Source: a virus. Taken from it: a stretch of 55,577 bases of DNA. A program made the translations under genes and the position numbers. Numbering within the stretch: the stretch's first letter is position 1; each line of letters begins with the position of its first letter. Under the pieces are notes generated by a model. That model was not told where the DNA came from. It saw only the letters and a list, made by a program, of their open reading frames with translations, and made no database searches. This document shows positions 17,901 through 25,320 of the stretch, one piece after another. The stretch covers positions 1 through 55,577 of IMG/VR virus record IMGVR_UViG_3300030110_005976; one strand, given 5' to 3'.

Positions 17901-20900
17901 TCCACTCGAAGCCGCTCTTGCAGCTATTGCTAGTTCAATGGAGATAGCAGGTAAAAAATTAGAAGATATAGCACTGCCTGATCTGCCCGGAATACTAGGG
18001 CCAGCTTTTGAAGCTATGGGTATTGCAGCCAGCGGTACTGTCGAAGACATTATGAATGCTGCCAGCGCTCTTGCTATCGCTAAGGCTGAAGCTCTTCTTG
18101 ATGATACTGAAGATATAGCATCAAGGATAGACGAAGTAATTGAACAAAACCTTGGTTTCCTTAGTCAAGGAGGAGTAGGAGAGGCTATTGACGCCACTGG
18201 AACCGCTGCAGAGAAAGCCGCAGCAGCACTTAATGCATTCGGAACTGGTTTAGGTGCTAGCTTAGGCCAGCTAAATACAGAGCTTGGAAACTTGTTCGAA
18301 ACATTTGGGGAAGCTGGTACAATTTTCAACAATATGAAAGATGATGCAAAGGAAGTTGCTGAGAGTGCAGTTGACGCTGGTGGCACATTAGTTGAAGACC
18401 AGCAGATTAGAAAGAAAATGACGCCCTACGAAACTCAAGCCCAGCTTATAAATGCTTTAGAGATGGCTGTTGCTACTGAAGACCAAGCAGGTATTGATGC
18501 GCTGTATAGGCTCGCTAGAGAACTTGGTGTCAGGGTCGATAAAGAAATTGTAACTAGGCGCGGCACAGAAGAAGGGGGCATGAGGTTCGGTGAAGAGACA
18601 GAGAAAGTTCCAAGAAGTCCTAGAGAAGTTCTAGACGATATAATTGGTGCAGGCTGGTTTGATGTGGAAGAAAGCGACATCATGGGAGCTGCTAGCAGAG
18701 CGGGTGTTGGTAGAGTAACAACCACAACAACGACTTCATTACAGGAAGTCAGTACAGATAAAAAGAAATTTGATGACGCTTTGAAGCTTTATACTACAGG
18801 TATGCAAAAATCCATGGAGAAGCTTAGCAGAGACAAACTCTTCGACATAGCTAAGAGAGAATCAAAAAGTCTCGTTAGCTATGGCTTGATGTCGGAGGCC
18901 ACAAACTTAGCGGGTATGGGTCAGCAGGATCTTGCGGATTTACTAACTGAACTAGCGACAATGAGAATGGAAAAGCGAGGCGATCCTGAAGAACTATATC
19001 GAGGTCTCGTAGAAATGGGGAATAGGCGAGATGCTCAAGAGATACTTAATTTAGACAATCCAGCAATGTTAGAAACGGCTCAGAATACTGCTAACGCAGT
19101 TGGATTTCTTGAAACAATAGCTGAAAATACAGGTGGTACAGGTGGATCGGCTGGCACAGCACCAGAGGGTGCAAAAGGAGGATTCCTCAGAGGCCCATCT
19201 CACGCTAGGGGCGGCATGATGGCTGAACTAGAAGGCGGTGAGTATGTAGTAAATAAGAGGGCGGTTAGAAAGATAGGAAGAGGAAATCTTGATGCTATCA
19301 ATGCTGGAAGACTAGGCTATGGTCAAGCAGGAGGTTCTATTGTACTAAATAGCATGGATGATTTAGTAAATGCAGCTGGAAGTATGAACCTTGCTCAGTT
19401 AGCTGCTTTCATGAAGAGAATGGAAGAATTTAGCGGAGGCAATGGTATACGAGAGATTATGCAGTCTCCGAAGTTTAAGGAAGCAGTTAAAGAGTCAATT
19501 AAAGAAACTGTTGGTACAGGAATGATGTCTCCTCTAGAAACTCTTCTTCAGGGGATGGGCGTTGACATGAAAAATGTCGTAAAATTAAATGACCCAATGA
19601 ATGAGTTAGTTAAAGCTCAGAAAGAATCAGCCGAAAAACTAGCAGCTGAACTTAAAGAAATTAAAGCCGCCAATGATGCTGTAGCGGAGAAACTAGCTAG
19701 TTGTGAGTGTACCGATAAGATCATCGCTTTCCTTGCAGGATTCCCTGTAGATATAGCAAAGTCAGTTATATCTGCTAATCGAGTTGGTGGTGGTGCAGGA
19801 GCTGGACGAGGAGGAGCTGGTGGCGGCGGAGGAACTAAACCGTTAGATCCTGATGGCGTCATGGAAATTACTCCCGGCGGCCCAAGACATCCCGGACCGG
19901 GCGAACCTCCGTATATTCCGGGCGGATCAGCCGGACCTCAAGGAACAAGCACTTTAGGCGCTATAGGTGACGCAATAGGTGGAGCTATCTCCGGTACTGT
20001 TGGAAATATTGTTGACGGTATTATGGGTAGCGCTTCGATGATATCTGATATCAAATCAGGGCTTGAAGGAGCTTTGGAATCTGTAACTTCCGGAATAGGA
20101 GACTTCTTCTCAGGAGGAGGTGCTCAAGGCTTCCAAAACATAGAGCCGGGGAAAGTAAGAAAGATGCGACCCCCTGCTCAGGTAGATCCCACTAAAGTAG
20201 CTAATGTACCTCATACATCGGCCACAATAGAATCAATTAGCAAGTTAGCTAACTACTTTTCTGGTTCGCTTGAGCAGTTTGCAGACGGACTTCTTGAGGG
20301 TGCTAAAGATGCAGTGCGTGTAATACGGCAAGTATCTGGCAATCTAATGACAGATGAAGAGTGGGAGAAGTATGTAGACAGCTTACTTCCTCCAGATGTA
20401 TTGAACCAAAAAAGAGTGAATGAAGCTCGCAAATCAGCAACAAGAGGAGCGGATTATGAAGTTACTGACTTTGATAAGAAAGTTAGAAATCTCACTCCTG
20501 AACAAGCTGCCATGTTCTCAGACCAAGAGAGAAAGACAGGAAGTGGTCAGGGACAGTTTACAGAAAAAGCGAGAAAAGACAGACTTGCAAAGCTTGAGTC
20601 ACAAGCCGCTAAGTTTAGAAGGGGTGGCAAATTTGGCAGACCATCAGAAACTTCAACTACCTACTATAGTGGTTTCAAAAATAGATTTGATGACCCTGAT
20701 ACACACTACAGAGAAGTAGATCCCAATGAACAAGCTCGTCGTGATAAATTAGATGCAGACATGGAGCGCGAGTATAATCGGCGTAAAAATGCAGGCAAGT
20801 TCGGTTCTGTAATGGAAATTGTTCCGGGCGGTGGTCCTAGATCTATGGGTCCCGGAGGAAAGTCAACCGCAGGAGCTACTGCACAACGTTTTAAAAATCA

Positions 20901-23586
20901 AGCTGCTGCTGCTAGAGAAAAATTCAAAAATAGGAACAGAGGTGGCGCAGCTGCTCCTCCTGCTGCAGCACAAGGACCAACTTTAACTTCAGGTCCAGCT
21001 GGCCCTAAGACAGAAATAGAAAAACAAACGGTTCAGTTGGTTGGTGGTATATGCGCATGTATTGCTTCTGCTTTTGCTTCATTATTCAAGCCAGTTATTC
21101 TTACCTTAGAAGACGTTGAAGAAGCTATCATAGAAAAGCCTGTTCCAGAAATTCCACCCGCTGAGCCTCCAAAGATTCCAGTAGATCCAGTTCCAACTCC
21201 GGACCCCAAAGAAGATCCTAACGAGATTGGTAGAATCCCTCCAATAGTAATCGACCCTACCCCTTCAGATAAAGGATCTCTCCCCGACCCTTCAGAAATA
21301 AAGAGAGGCGTACCGACACCTTCAGACCCTCCTTCAAGAATAGCGCCTCTTCCAAGATCCCCCGGAGGTCGATATCGTAAAGGCAGAGGTGGTTTCGATC
21401 CAACAGATCCTCTACAAGGTATTGACCCCAGTGCTGATCTGCTTCCTGATGGACGAGGTGCTGCGCCTAAGCCTAAAAGTAGACTAGGTCCCGGAGGTGA
21501 TTTTGTTGATCCTACAAAAATAAGACCACTATCGTCAGGGCCACTAGACCCCAGCATAGGTGGATTCCAGAGCATAATAGATGGTGGTATTAGAAAAATA
21601 TTGGATCTGAACGAATTAGCTGCGGGTGGAATCGAAGGGTTAGGCAAGCTTGAAGACATAATCCCTCCCGGAGGAGGTCTAAAACGATATATTCCAGAGC
21701 CCGGCGATGGCAAACTACCGGGGAAAAAACCCGGAGATGGCAAACTACCGGGGAAAAAACCCGGAGATGGCAAACTACCGGGGAAAAAACCCGGAGGCAG
21801 ATTTGATAGAGAAGATCCAAGGGTGCCAGACTATGGGCCGGGTAGTGAGGGTCTGGAACCATTCCCTCCTTTAGACAAAGGCCCCGGAGGACCAACCTTT
21901 ATCTCAGAAATACCTATAGATGAAGGAGAGCTTCCCGATACTATTGAAGAAGGAAACAAAGAACTTGTTAAGGCAATAGGAGGTATATGTGGATGTTTCG
22001 CAATCAGTGTAGGAGAAACCATTGAGCCTGAGATTAGAGATATAGAAGGTAATATATTAGAGTCTATTGGGAATGCTCTTCTAAATGCTGCAAAGACAGT
22101 TGGTTCTGACCTAATAGAAAAAGGTAAGAGCTTTGTTGATTTTATTACTGATAAAGATGCTATTAAGTCTACACTAGAGAAAAATAGAGCAGAGCTGTCT
22201 GCAGTGGGAGATGTAGATGTTGCAAAATCTGGGATTGATAATATCTTTGGATTTATAGACGGTATAAAAGCAATAGTTAATAACATACAAAAAGGCCAGC
22301 CTTACGAAGGGCTTGGAGGAAGGCCTTATGTGGCTACTCCAATGAGAGATCAAGAAGGCAATATGACAGGATTCTCTCCAGTTCCGCAAAGGTCTGCTGC
22401 TGGTCCGGGTAGAGGTCCTCTGTTCTTAGGCGTTGGAAGAGCTGGGCAAGAACGTTACGACACGATGAAGAAGAATAGGGATAAGTTTGCAGCACAGTTA
22501 GAAGATCCTGAGTTTTTAGAGCTTGCAAAAAAGAACCCTAAAGGCTATGCTGCTAGAATACTCGCTCAAAAAGAAGCCTTGGACGCAAACTTACAAGAGC
22601 TTGAAGAAGTATATGGTTTTGGAGCAGGAGCCGCAGGTCAAGCAAACGAAGCTAAAGATAAAGCTGAGGCAGCAGGAGAAAAGATAGAACCCGGAACTGA
22701 GACTGTACGCAAAGACCCAGCCTTAGCCAGCGCGCTAGCAAAGAATATGGGATTTGATTGGAATCCTAGCGATGAGATGGGGATAAAAGATTTAATTGTC
22801 TTTTTGAAGAACACTTGTTTATCAGTACAGTTCTGCGACAAAGGAACTGATCGTCCAACTCCAGAAGAGCCAAAACGTCCATTCGATGAAGGTCCAGTGG
22901 AAGGTCCGGGAGGACAGACATTCGTTCCTGATGACGGAACTGATGGAACCATCTATAAGCCTGCACCTCCAGCCTATGCTCCAGACCCATACCCATCAGA
23001 TATGAGTCCTGACGATGATTATGAGGATGGCGATTTTGATTGGGGTGGCGAAGGTGTTTCTCCGCCGTCAATGAGAGTTCAGGACCTATTCCCTCCCGGA
23101 GGAAATCTAGACCGAGAGGTTGCCCCTCCGAAGTTCCTCGGAGGCCAGTCAGCCATTGGCACACCATTTGGAGGCAACGCAGGTGGTAAAGCTCCCGGCG
23201 ATGAAACTTCTGTTAATACAGGGAATATAATTTCTAGACTTGAAGGAATTGGCCCTCTAATATCAGATGAAACAGTTAATAAATTAACAGCCTTTGGAAA
23301 TATATTTAGTCAGGGTGTTGCAGCCTTTGACGGCTATATAGGAAGATTAGAATCAGTTGCACAAAGTTTGCCTACTGAAATAGTTATGACGCTACAAACT
23401 CCTAGAGTGGAGGTTATAGTAAATATGAACAATGCAACTAATAGAATAACGCAGGTCGTTGAGAGTGTAATACAAGGAGAGATTGGAGACAAGTTCAAAG
23501 AAATGTCTCAAAGGATTACTTCTCTTGAGAATAAGAACAATCCATTAGGAAATGATAGTTCTGCAACTTACCCTAACAACCCTTAA
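11971..23586 (+). CDS. Tape measure protein (3871 residues)
   Basis: Length, position and composition identify the tail length ruler. Residues 1-160 are helical. About 150-480 match the TP901-type tape measure core (ELAEISRLFAQTGQSLKEVE, ETIATGLRTIFTRIQRRG, LGGMRQIGKLLPAI). Hydrophobic, Gly/Ala-rich segments suited to membrane insertion lie near residues 1028-1081, 1087-1118, 1147-1183 and 1265-1300. GPSHARGGMMAELEGGEYVV near residue 2410 is a motif common in these proteins. The last third is unusual: Pro/Gly/Asp-rich linkers, duplicated modules, CxC helices and a triple 10-residue repeat. AAGG precedes the ATG. The protein fills the tail tube and probably takes part in DNA entry. Confidence 0.9.
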   Translation: MAFNINAHVILQGPKNIKAVTNSIKQQLQGISVPVNLQTGQVASTNQQVTTLTKGMKGLQNSATATSKSLKTVNAATMASATAMNKSGGAAGKMGKNLKSVASNANQAGGAMRMLGRETALTFKRFAAAGIVTATVFRLGSAISEATGKALEFEREMVKLQQVTGKTAGQLNKLKTAVTTVSKDLGISANELAEISRLFAQTGQSLKEVESSMKAVARSSLAPTFGEMTQTAEGLIAAMNQFGIGANKAEAILGSLNRVSKKFAVESQDLIAAIRRAGGVFAMAAGQFKDPIDALNEFNAIFTAVRSTTRESAETIATGLRTIFTRIQRRGTIEMLRGLGIELTDTQGKFVGLFESFRILSRQLDKIVQKGDAITLSAITEELGGMRQIGKLLPAIREFRKAEAAFKEAQQGAVEGLGKDVEKGLEPLIKQFEKVGARFEDFIRTISESRTFKQLAQFAIDTANAFITLGEALTPILPLLTQFAAMRLARGAFSFGQGFFGSTKGLGAQGLGQRVGGVVAGKPTGAAPTQHISNNTTALLKNTTALSTLTTSLKPLSTVATELKRLHTIIGRLESEIRTLGTAVRARATASPYYGSSSGSRRGRRPFGGGGRVGFRAPVVPRVPKPTAKRGAEPITTSAAKKKTGLTGEVAIMPGISQHARPATTFGVVSLRPENETEAFHAHVNYSQMGGTIDTPAGKVSQRNNKFQALTKSKKSGTTGVTIQVLGDSLDSATAEQFEANLSEAMRKAVEIESNEIRNNLGIKSGATPDPRKAGINFENISGNLFELMLNTVGAPYTPDKIQANDAFDFPKGLGLNLSDVFTKWPQLVKTKTDAKRTLNKDAMLSLMKKGRNTLDALNQRLNVSASKTTRRAGLGWTRNERGFGAAEGLAKRQIKDEQYWTDDGLLKAILMPGELVSFGADPSTARQIAAGNVNAVANLNPMKTGVVPGTGNRDTYPMDLPPGAVVVPKGLSEEAMGEGYEPRRPLAYGGRVGRGRVGLFGGSQIPASQRGSGGGGGGGVGPATANFGMLADAAVGVAFSLQMLDFSNLTNALTSIGQLALVIPSAIAAFAEVPLVLQAAQAKIASGPLIGGAGIAGAAIASGFIAETLAKSLAAKFSGPEEQGAVEGVSRLSEEGIKTANAIRLVGSVVGGLTTALILMKLGVGGFGASIAGIGTAVVLAMRAFDDYNINLKKAAEFVQFDKFSKGIDKAIDTLELFNKQAFVSAEGITNITEATNSALQFNRQLASAASERALAEASASTGTGAIIGSILGGLIGFAVGGGPVGAAVGATAGAGLGEAAERYIVQGDAGDRAEAALKAADRMLEAVSDKLIESVTQAFEKIADDFVKSLDDGSAVFNKIGAIEAPLSGVGSTALEIGASFKLLQEVLKNTGEQGKAFADFMNTKVRAGMVESIKASGDNVKRLYSIAAAKGIDFTDVNKLKDNLAMLADAAGMTGEEAVLAAQSLVAFQAEQERNAINALKQKAAQEQLNRMLESVTKSLNLFVTGLEIMASVMETAAGRFSTFSSEVGDFASYLMGGGGRIMQPGRAAINPFTNIEASSAEAIEAGIERVGKLTGADTGGLSETMKLRKAIPELAKSLGDAAGTTKIQTGEQLKGILGDVLKDKFDIDISLLPPAVLASLERGLNAQVKGREGMSVNQLVRDEGMGALLDQFGEAAEQVRVALENSYKAVIQAQKDMIDVINQYIGVEKYRIDQSLKANAIIESTNSSLDRFRSETDYFRTANERVINRLNAIDRGQGNVTLNPAAQAAAVAQARESAASDRAAIAKLTGTAFGPEASVEEIRAVLENSGTIFDEAVLRLVDSLASNEKALIRETKKLEELIAETERLEAVNATLTDVQKAQMDSEAQARFFINQLARIEGEPDPIRRGQMLSELMRPFTAFSKALNGGTLSMRDFAALVENFDSRIRPILRSQGLSEAEINQVRRGFFAKFSNEFPGIFSSAVSQSFVSVRGPLEAALAAIASSMEIAGKKLEDIALPDLPGILGPAFEAMGIAASGTVEDIMNAASALAIAKAEALLDDTEDIASRIDEVIEQNLGFLSQGGVGEAIDATGTAAEKAAAALNAFGTGLGASLGQLNTELGNLFETFGEAGTIFNNMKDDAKEVAESAVDAGGTLVEDQQIRKKMTPYETQAQLINALEMAVATEDQAGIDALYRLARELGVRVDKEIVTRRGTEEGGMRFGEETEKVPRSPREVLDDIIGAGWFDVEESDIMGAASRAGVGRVTTTTTTSLQEVSTDKKKFDDALKLYTTGMQKSMEKLSRDKLFDIAKRESKSLVSYGLMSEATNLAGMGQQDLADLLTELATMRMEKRGDPEELYRGLVEMGNRRDAQEILNLDNPAMLETAQNTANAVGFLETIAENTGGTGGSAGTAPEGAKGGFLRGPSHARGGMMAELEGGEYVVNKRAVRKIGRGNLDAINAGRLGYGQAGGSIVLNSMDDLVNAAGSMNLAQLAAFMKRMEEFSGGNGIREIMQSPKFKEAVKESIKETVGTGMMSPLETLLQGMGVDMKNVVKLNDPMNELVKAQKESAEKLAAELKEIKAANDAVAEKLASCECTDKIIAFLAGFPVDIAKSVISANRVGGGAGAGRGGAGGGGGTKPLDPDGVMEITPGGPRHPGPGEPPYIPGGSAGPQGTSTLGAIGDAIGGAISGTVGNIVDGIMGSASMISDIKSGLEGALESVTSGIGDFFSGGGAQGFQNIEPGKVRKMRPPAQVDPTKVANVPHTSATIESISKLANYFSGSLEQFADGLLEGAKDAVRVIRQVSGNLMTDEEWEKYVDSLLPPDVLNQKRVNEARKSATRGADYEVTDFDKKVRNLTPEQAAMFSDQERKTGSGQGQFTEKARKDRLAKLESQAAKFRRGGKFGRPSETSTTYYSGFKNRFDDPDTHYREVDPNEQARRDKLDADMEREYNRRKNAGKFGSVMEIVPGGGPRSMGPGGKSTAGATAQRFKNQAAAAREKFKNRNRGGAAAPPAAAQGPTLTSGPAGPKTEIEKQTVQLVGGICACIASAFASLFKPVILTLEDVEEAIIEKPVPEIPPAEPPKIPVDPVPTPDPKEDPNEIGRIPPIVIDPTPSDKGSLPDPSEIKRGVPTPSDPPSRIAPLPRSPGGRYRKGRGGFDPTDPLQGIDPSADLLPDGRGAAPKPKSRLGPGGDFVDPTKIRPLSSGPLDPSIGGFQSIIDGGIRKILDLNELAAGGIEGLGKLEDIIPPGGGLKRYIPEPGDGKLPGKKPGDGKLPGKKPGDGKLPGKKPGGRFDREDPRVPDYGPGSEGLEPFPPLDKGPGGPTFISEIPIDEGELPDTIEEGNKELVKAIGGICGCFAISVGETIEPEIRDIEGNILESIGNALLNAAKTVGSDLIEKGKSFVDFITDKDAIKSTLEKNRAELSAVGDVDVAKSGIDNIFGFIDGIKAIVNNIQKGQPYEGLGGRPYVATPMRDQEGNMTGFSPVPQRSAAGPGRGPLFLGVGRAGQERYDTMKKNRDKFAAQLEDPEFLELAKKNPKGYAARILAQKEALDANLQELEEVYGFGAGAAGQANEAKDKAEAAGEKIEPGTETVRKDPALASALAKNMGFDWNPSDEMGIKDLIVFLKNTCLSVQFCDKGTDRPTPEEPKRPFDEGPVEGPGGQTFVPDDGTDGTIYKPAPPAYAPDPYPSDMSPDDDYEDGDFDWGGEGVSPPSMRVQDLFPPGGNLDREVAPPKFLGGQSAIGTPFGGNAGGKAPGDETSVNTGNIISRLEGIGPLISDETVNKLTAFGNIFSQGVAAFDGYIGRLESVAQSLPTEIVMTLQTPRVEVIVNMNNATNRITQVVESVIQGEIGDKFKEMSQRITSLENKNNPLGNDSSATYPNNP
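21706..21795 (+). repeat. Three perfect 30-bp tandem repeats in the tape measure gene
   Basis: Three identical in-frame copies (21706-21735, 21736-21765, 21766-21795) encode DGKLPGKKPG three times in a Pro/Gly-rich linker. Their identity at every base indicates very recent expansion. They are coding repeats, with no spacers. Confidence 0.95.
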
Positions 23587-23606
23587 TAAACACAGGAGAT
23601 TTTTAA

Positions 23607-25301
23607 ATGTCAGTAACAGGAGTTGAGATGTTCTATGGCGATTATCAGTTTAAGCCTGCGCCATTAGTAGATATCTCTCGGGAAAAATATGTTACCAATA
23701 ACGGGACTGTCCTTGGTGGAGGATATAGGGTAACTTTAAATGGGACTTTGCTTCCGGGAACCGTTCAAGGTAGCGGATTAACTGGCGACGACTTAGCTGG
23801 AGCTATTACACTACCTAAAGCAGAGGGTCATAGATATGATGGTCAAGCTAATGCCTATAATAGTTTTAGAGCTAAAGACGACCTTTTATATGCTCTTAAT
23901 GAAGATGGCAAACTCTTCTATGTTAATTTTCTAGGCTCAGGCCCTATGTGTTCTGGCACAGGAATGTACAGTTCGGACACTGTTGTTAGTAGTATAGAGT
24001 TCTCAAGTCCTGATCAGTGGGTAAAAAGGGTAGAGTATAGTATAGAGCTATTTTGTAGAAATGAATTGTCAGCTAATAGCGGCGGCACAACTGGAATTTT
24101 AGATGGAATTTCAGGGATATTACAATCTCAGGATCAAGAATACTCAGTCGAGATGCTTGCAAAACCACAGCAATTTGGCACAGGAGCCACTCCTATGTGG
24201 CTTCAAGTTGCAGTTAACACTTCAAAACAGTCCCTTCCCGGATTAGGTGCTTCAGTCTCTCCACCTTCCGTTAGTTTAAAGACACCTATAGATAACTTTA
24301 TAACAGGCATAGGCTTTACAGGTAATTTTCGAGGAGCTGATACCGCGACTCTTACACAGAGAACCCATAGTTTTGATGAACTTAATAGTACACATAGTTA
24401 TAATGACGTATATACAGTAAAGGATTGCTCTGGTGATTTTAAAGGATTAGGTGTCCCAAGTGGAAATGTAATAGATACATTTAACGTGGATGTTGAATCT
24501 AGTCTTGAAAGCGCAATAGTAACAGTTAATATACAAGGTGAACTTAGAGGGATTGAGCCCTATTATGGTACTATAAGTCTTTCAGGAAGTGGAGAACCCG
24601 GACCTCTAAAACAAGCCGGAAATAAGATGTCAACTGCCATCTATGAGGCTCAGTCATATCTAGATCAAGCGATTTATCATACTACAGGAAACAGCTCGGA
24701 CCCTGATGCTCTCCCCCCTAACTCCTTCCGATCTTATGATTTTAAAGAAAAAGGCACTACTTTATTCAGTAATAGAGCTAGCACCGCATATAGTGGAGTT
24801 GGAACCCCTGCTGTCAGACTTTTAGCTCTAAATCCCGAACCACTTTCCAAGGCTATTGGATATAATAATAATGAGGGGATAATAACATATAGTTTAAGTT
24901 ATGACAATAGACCCGAGAATTGTTATAGCGGAGCTTTATCAGAAACCATTAGTATAACAAGAGGTCGTCCGATACCAGTTCATGCTAATCTCACAATATT
25001 AGGAAGATCCCTAGGGCCAATATTACAGGATATAGGAACACAGTCAGCTTCTACTACAGAATGTAGTATAGAGGCCGTAGTATTACCTTGGACAGGATTC
25101 TGTACGGGCGATATGTTTGGAAATGTAGAATATTATCATACTCCTACCGGATTCTATGATGAATTAGTCTCTGCTGTAGAGAGCGGAATAGGTGATGAAT
25201 TTGATACGCATTTCAGAACTGCAGATAGTATAAACTGGGACCCTAAGACAGGAAGACTTGGAAGAACATGCGCTTGGATACACACTCATTGTGATACATA
25301 A
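23607..25301 (+). CDS. Distal tail / hub structural protein
   Basis: The 564-residue product has AGGAG nine bases before its ATG and lies directly after the tape measure, where distal tail or baseplate hub proteins are encoded. It is beta-rich with few charged helices. Two similar halves seem present. The first has VTLNGTLLPG and VKRVEYSIELFC. The second has ITYSLSYDNRPENC and ITRGRPIPVHANLTILGR. This suggests an internally duplicated ring protein. No enzymatic motif was found. The hub assignment is by position. Confidence 0.55.
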   Translation: MSVTGVEMFYGDYQFKPAPLVDISREKYVTNNGTVLGGGYRVTLNGTLLPGTVQGSGLTGDDLAGAITLPKAEGHRYDGQANAYNSFRAKDDLLYALNEDGKLFYVNFLGSGPMCSGTGMYSSDTVVSSIEFSSPDQWVKRVEYSIELFCRNELSANSGGTTGILDGISGILQSQDQEYSVEMLAKPQQFGTGATPMWLQVAVNTSKQSLPGLGASVSPPSVSLKTPIDNFITGIGFTGNFRGADTATLTQRTHSFDELNSTHSYNDVYTVKDCSGDFKGLGVPSGNVIDTFNVDVESSLESAIVTVNIQGELRGIEPYYGTISLSGSGEPGPLKQAGNKMSTAIYEAQSYLDQAIYHTTGNSSDPDALPPNSFRSYDFKEKGTTLFSNRASTAYSGVGTPAVRLLALNPEPLSKAIGYNNNEGIITYSLSYDNRPENCYSGALSETISITRGRPIPVHANLTILGRSLGPILQDIGTQSASTTECSIEAVVLPWTGFCTGDMFGNVEYYHTPTGFYDELVSAVESGIGDEFDTHFRTADSINWDPKTGRLGRTCAWIHTHCDT

Positions 25302-25320
25302 AGTTAAAGGAAGATAATAA

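Noticed and set aside
21033-21773. Long minus-strand open frame (246 codons) opposite the tape measure
   Set aside because: Its product is Pro/Ser/Gly low complexity and mirrors the PG-rich plus-strand coding. It has no ribosome site or context, so it is a shadow.
21706-21795. CRISPR-like array
   Set aside because: The 30-bp copies have no spacers and are in frame in a protein-coding gene. The 45-bp repeats at the left end are likewise coding.
22638-23167. Further minus-strand open frames opposite the tape measure
   Set aside because: They are antisense shadows created by codon bias, with no start signals.
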